From positions 1-9,356 of the forward strand of contig DXCD01000040.1 in assembly GCA_019116185.1 (NCBI GenBank): a stretch of DNA of 9,356 nt. Reading direction: 5' to 3'. Source of the DNA: Candidatus Mediterraneibacter stercorigallinarum. Lineage in GTDB: Bacteria > Bacillota > Clostridia > Lachnospirales > Lachnospiraceae. The notes under the pieces were generated by a model. It worked only from the letters and a program-made list of their open reading frames with translations. It was not told where the DNA came from and did no database searches. Shown piece after piece: positions 7,566 through 9,356 of this stretch; the stretch's first letter is position 1; each line of letters begins with the position of its first letter. Position numbers and translations under genes: made by a program.

Positions 7566-7582
7566 AATACAGGCCAATATTC

Positions 7583-7611
7583 TGGACAAAGCGCCGAAGA
7601 TGCTATATAAT
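7583..7611 (+). promoter_or_regulatory. Promoter of the AGCS symporter gene
   Basis: TGGACA at 7583-7588 matches the -35 consensus TTGACA at five of six bases. TATAAT at 7606-7611 is a perfect -10, and the spacer is the ideal 17 nt. The predicted start point is near 7618, giving a leader of roughly 112 nt before the TTG start. This is the best promoter match in the window and points to a vegetative sigma factor. Confidence 0.8.
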
Positions 7612-7621
7612 TTAGAATTGT

Positions 7622-7717
7622 CTGTGTCTTTCCGGCGATATCACGGCCTGCTTTTCACTCTCACACCGGAAGACATATTTCAGAAACGCACAGTCAGACA
7701 CAGTGCTTAAGGAAAGA
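7622..7717 (+). promoter_or_regulatory. Structured 5' leader of the symporter gene with competing helices
   Basis: CTGTGTCT (7622-7629) is perfectly complementary to AGACACAG (7696-7703). The adjoining TTCCGG (7630-7635) pairs with CCGGAA (7666-7671), giving 14 pairs with a 24-nt bulge on one side. TCTTTCC (7627-7633) can instead pair perfectly with GGAAAGA (7711-7717), which abuts the Shine-Dalgarno AGAGG (7717-7721). The two states exclude each other. That geometry would suit control of translation, but the helices are short and may be chance. No known riboswitch core, including the glycine aptamer, is recognisable. Confidence 0.4.
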
Positions 7718-7732
7718 GAGGAAAATATTTTG
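7717..7732 (+). promoter_or_regulatory. Ribosome binding site and TTG start of the symporter gene
   Basis: AGAGGAAAATATT precedes TTG at 7730-7732. The AGAGG core has an 8-nt gap to TTG. No ATG exists in this frame near the conserved N-terminal region, so the gene must use TTG here or the poorly supported GTG at 7703. A weak start codon fits modest or regulated expression. Confidence 0.65.
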
Positions 7733-9133
7733 TTTGCAGAAATCATCAACACACTCAGCGACCTACTTTACAGCTACATACTGATCATCCTTCTTCTGGG
7801 CGTGGGCATCTGGTTTTCCATCCGCACCCGCTTTGTTCAGTTCCGCATGTTTATTGAATCACTGCGTGTCGTAGCGCAGCCCGGAAGCGACAAGAACGGG
7901 CTTTCATCATTCCAGGCTCTTATGGTGTCTACAGCCTCCAGAGTCGGAACCGGAAATATCGCAGGCATCTCCACTGCGATCTGTCTCGGCGGCGCCGGCG
8001 CTGTATTCTGGATGTGGGTGACCGCCCTTCTCGGAAGCGCGTCCGCATTCATCGAGAGCACGCTCGCTCAGATCTATAAACACCGGGCAGAAGACGGAAG
8101 CTCTTACGGCGGCCCTGCCTATTACATTCAGGCAGCCCTGAAAAAACACTGGATCGGCGTTCTGTTCGCGGTCACGCTTATCCTGACTTATATGGGCGGA
8201 TTTAATCTTGTCGCATCTTTTAATATTGCAGATTCTTTCCGCGCTTACGAGTTCTTTGATCCAAAGATGACTCCGGTCATTGTCGGCGTGGTCCTGGCAG
8301 TTGTTTTCGCTGCTGCTATATTCGGGGGAAGCAGGCAGATCTCAAAGATCACGGGTGTCCTTGTCCCTGTCATGGGTATCTTTTACCTTGCGGTCTCCCT
8401 CTTCATCATTGTGACCCATTATCAGCTCATCCCGCAGATGTTCGCAGATATCTTTAGCAATGCATTTGATTTCCGCGCTATTTTCGGCGGATTTGCAGGT
8501 TCCTGCATCATGCACGGGATCAAGCGCGGTCTCTTCTCCAACGAAGCCGGCGTGGGTTCCGCTCCGAACGCCGCAGCCAGCGCTGCTGTCTCCCACCCGG
8601 TAAAGCAGGGTCTGGTACAGATGCTGTCTGTTTTCATCGATACCATCCTCATCTGCTCTGCAACAGCATTCATGCTTCTCTGCTCCGGCGTGGCTCCGTC
8701 TTCCGACCTTGCGGGAATGCCGTGGGTACAGGCAGCCGCTTCCAGTTCGCTTGGCGGATTCGGAACAATATTTATCACCATCGCGCTCTGCCTGTTCGCA
8801 TTTACAACACTGATCGGGAACTTCTACTATGCAGAGATGGGACTGAAATTCCTCTGCGGCAGAAAACCCGGCAAAGCACTGATCAATGCCTTCCGCATCA
8901 TCGCCGCCCTGATCGTGCTGGTCGGCGCAACTATGGAATTCGGGCTCGTATGGAATATGGCAGACGTGCTCATGGGACTGATGGCGCTCATCAATCTGCC
9001 CGTCATCCTCATCCTCGGAGGACCTGCGATCCGCGCCATGCACGACTATATGAGGCAGAAAAAAGAAGGGAAAGATCCTGTATTCAGGGCAAAAGATATT
9101 CAGCTCAAAGATAAGACTGACTTTTGGAATTAA
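7730..9133 (+). CDS. AGCS family sodium:amino-acid (alanine/glycine/glutamine) symporter
   Basis: A polytopic inner-membrane carrier that brings in a small neutral amino acid with Na+. The 467-aa protein has about ten or eleven hydrophobic segments (for example 15-31, 83-104, 143-161, 181-199, 207-229, 299-319, 343-363, 387-403 and 412-430). Family signatures are SSFQALMVSTASRVGTGNIAG (59-79), LGGAGAVFWMW (86-96) and RGLFSNEAGVGSAPNAAASA (266-285), the AGCS hallmark. STASRVGTGN together with FIESTLAQIYK resembles the B. subtilis AlsT branch, linked to glutamine or alanine; the substrate is not decided by sequence alone. The start TTG (7730) is preferred: AGAGG lies 8 nt before it and the product begins MFAEIINTLSD. 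A GTG at 7703 is in frame but lacks a binding site. It is transcribed divergently from murE, and no partner gene follows in the window. Confidence 0.93.
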   Translation: MFAEIINTLSDLLYSYILIILLLGVGIWFSIRTRFVQFRMFIESLRVVAQPGSDKNGLSSFQALMVSTASRVGTGNIAGISTAICLGGAGAVFWMWVTALLGSASAFIESTLAQIYKHRAEDGSSYGGPAYYIQAALKKHWIGVLFAVTLILTYMGGFNLVASFNIADSFRAYEFFDPKMTPVIVGVVLAVVFAAAIFGGSRQISKITGVLVPVMGIFYLAVSLFIIVTHYQLIPQMFADIFSNAFDFRAIFGGFAGSCIMHGIKRGLFSNEAGVGSAPNAAASAAVSHPVKQGLVQMLSVFIDTILICSATAFMLLCSGVAPSSDLAGMPWVQAAASSSLGGFGTIFITIALCLFAFTTLIGNFYYAEMGLKFLCGRKPGKALINAFRIIAALIVLVGATMEFGLVWNMADVLMGLMALINLPVILILGGPAIRAMHDYMRQKKEGKDPVFRAKDIQLKDKTDFWN

Positions 9134-9356
9134 ATCTGGATTTGTCGGGGCTTTGAGAATGAGCAAATCGGACGAAAACAGTGAAGCGGGGATGTCGAAG
9201 ACGTATTCAGATCGTGTGTACGGCTGGCTTCGGCTCCGCTCCACGAGGCAAGTAAAACTACAAAATTCGGAACTATGCTAAAAGCAGAAATTGGCAGAGA
9301 GCAACTCGCCTTCGTCTCAGACAATCTCTCTGCCAATTTCAACGCATAGTTCCGAA
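9134..9356. other. Non-coding structured region downstream of the symporter gene
   Basis: The 223 bases after the symporter stop carry no convincing gene. They contain three possible stems in a row. GATTTG (9139-9144) faces CAAATC (9164-9169). AGCGG plus CGAAG (9185-9189, 9196-9200) faces CTTCG plus CCGCT (9228-9232, 9236-9240). Last comes the long near-palindrome at 9266-9356. The density of inverted repeats suggests a repeat element, a structured RNA or a termination region. The right limit is outside the window. Confidence 0.5.
9266..9356. repeat. Long near-perfect inverted repeat (possible MITE-like element or large hairpin)
   Basis: TTCGGAACTATGC (9266-9278) is the exact reverse complement of GCATAGTTCCGAA (9344-9356). 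Inside it GAAATTGGCAGAGAG (9287-9301) is the exact reverse complement of CTCTCTGCCAATTTC (9326-9340). The 28 pairs are broken only by an 8-nt/3-nt internal loop, and the apical loop is 24 nt. As DNA it resembles a small element with terminal inverted repeats; as RNA it would be a very stable hairpin. No T-run is visible, since the window ends at the arm, so a terminator role is open. The arms may extend further: AAAA precedes the left arm. Confidence 0.85.

Larger units (their letters stand above)
7371..7729. other. Divergent intergenic region between murE and the symporter gene
   Basis: This stretch of 359 bases has no supportable gene. From left to right it holds the murE ribosome binding site and promoter, a 26-bp tandem duplication (7480-7531), a palindrome (7532-7565) overlapped by short CAATACAG repeats, a near-consensus rightward promoter (7583-7611), and a structured leader (about 7618-7729). 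The A/T-rich part at 7395-7460 is the murE promoter zone. No tRNA, T-box or recognisable riboswitch core is visible. The repeats near both promoters make shared regulation possible but unproven. Confidence 0.7.

Noticed and set aside
7480..7572. CRISPR-like array
   Set aside because: Only two copies of a 15-bp core with an 11-bp gap and related gap sequence. No spacers of CRISPR length and no cas genes are present.
7618..7729. Glycine riboswitch upstream of the AGCS symporter
   Set aside because: AGCS genes are often controlled by one, but the conserved aptamer core is not visible, and the leader is too short for the usual tandem aptamer.
9139..9169. Intrinsic terminator directly after the symporter
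   Set aside because: The GATTTG/CAAATC stem has only six pairs, an 19-nt loop and no following T-run.
8342..9244. 300-codon minus-strand frame opposite the symporter
   Set aside because: The antisense shadow has charged, low-complexity composition, while the plus strand codes an intact transporter with conserved signatures.
9130..9342. 70-codon minus-strand reading frame through the structured region
   Set aside because: It starts inside the right arm of the palindrome, runs through it and ends in the symporter stop region. There is no ribosome binding site and the composition is unlike a folded protein. It is best explained as a chance frame over a repeat element.

Overview
The window looks like chromosomal housekeeping DNA from a Gram-positive anaerobe of the class Clostridia, most likely a Lachnospiraceae relative. 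The gene order murE-priA-def-fmt-(zinc metallopeptidase)-rsmB is the main reason. Others are a MurE with the DNPR motif (meso-diaminopimelate ligase), strong GGAGG ribosome binding sites, and codons rich in G/C at third positions without being extreme. The assignment is inference; no rRNA or species-specific marker is present.

Layout. Positions 57-7370 hold a tightly packed leftward (minus-strand) operon of six genes. In transcription order they are murE (peptidoglycan precursor ligase), priA (replication-restart helicase), def (peptide deformylase), fmt (Met-tRNA formyltransferase), a membrane-linked HExxH zinc peptidase of the YugP type, and rsmB (16S rRNA m5C967 methyltransferase). Junctions are +4, +10, +4, +35 and -8 nt, and several ribosome binding sites lie inside the end of the preceding gene, so translational coupling is likely. 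A possible start of the next gene (rlmN by usual synteny) lies at the left edge, but only about five codons are visible.

Positions 7371-7729 are a divergent intergenic region. It has an extended -10 promoter firing left into murE and a near-consensus promoter (TGGACA, 17 nt, TATAAT) firing right into a transporter gene. Between them lie a 26-bp tandem duplication, a small palindrome and short direct repeats. The transporter's roughly 110-nt leader can form competing helices, one of which reaches the ribosome binding site region.

Positions 7730-9133 encode an AGCS-family sodium:amino-acid symporter on the plus strand, apparently starting at TTG. Positions 9134-9356 have no credible gene but are highly structured. 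A near-palindrome of 91 bp (13-bp and 15-bp perfect arm segments) closes the window and may continue past it.

Functionally, the left operon joins cell-wall synthesis, DNA replication restart and the start of protein synthesis (formylation, deformylation, rRNA modification). The transporter is a separate unit. I see no defence system, prophage, CRISPR array or biosynthetic cluster. The most interesting unexplained DNA is the structured element at the right end and the transporter leader.
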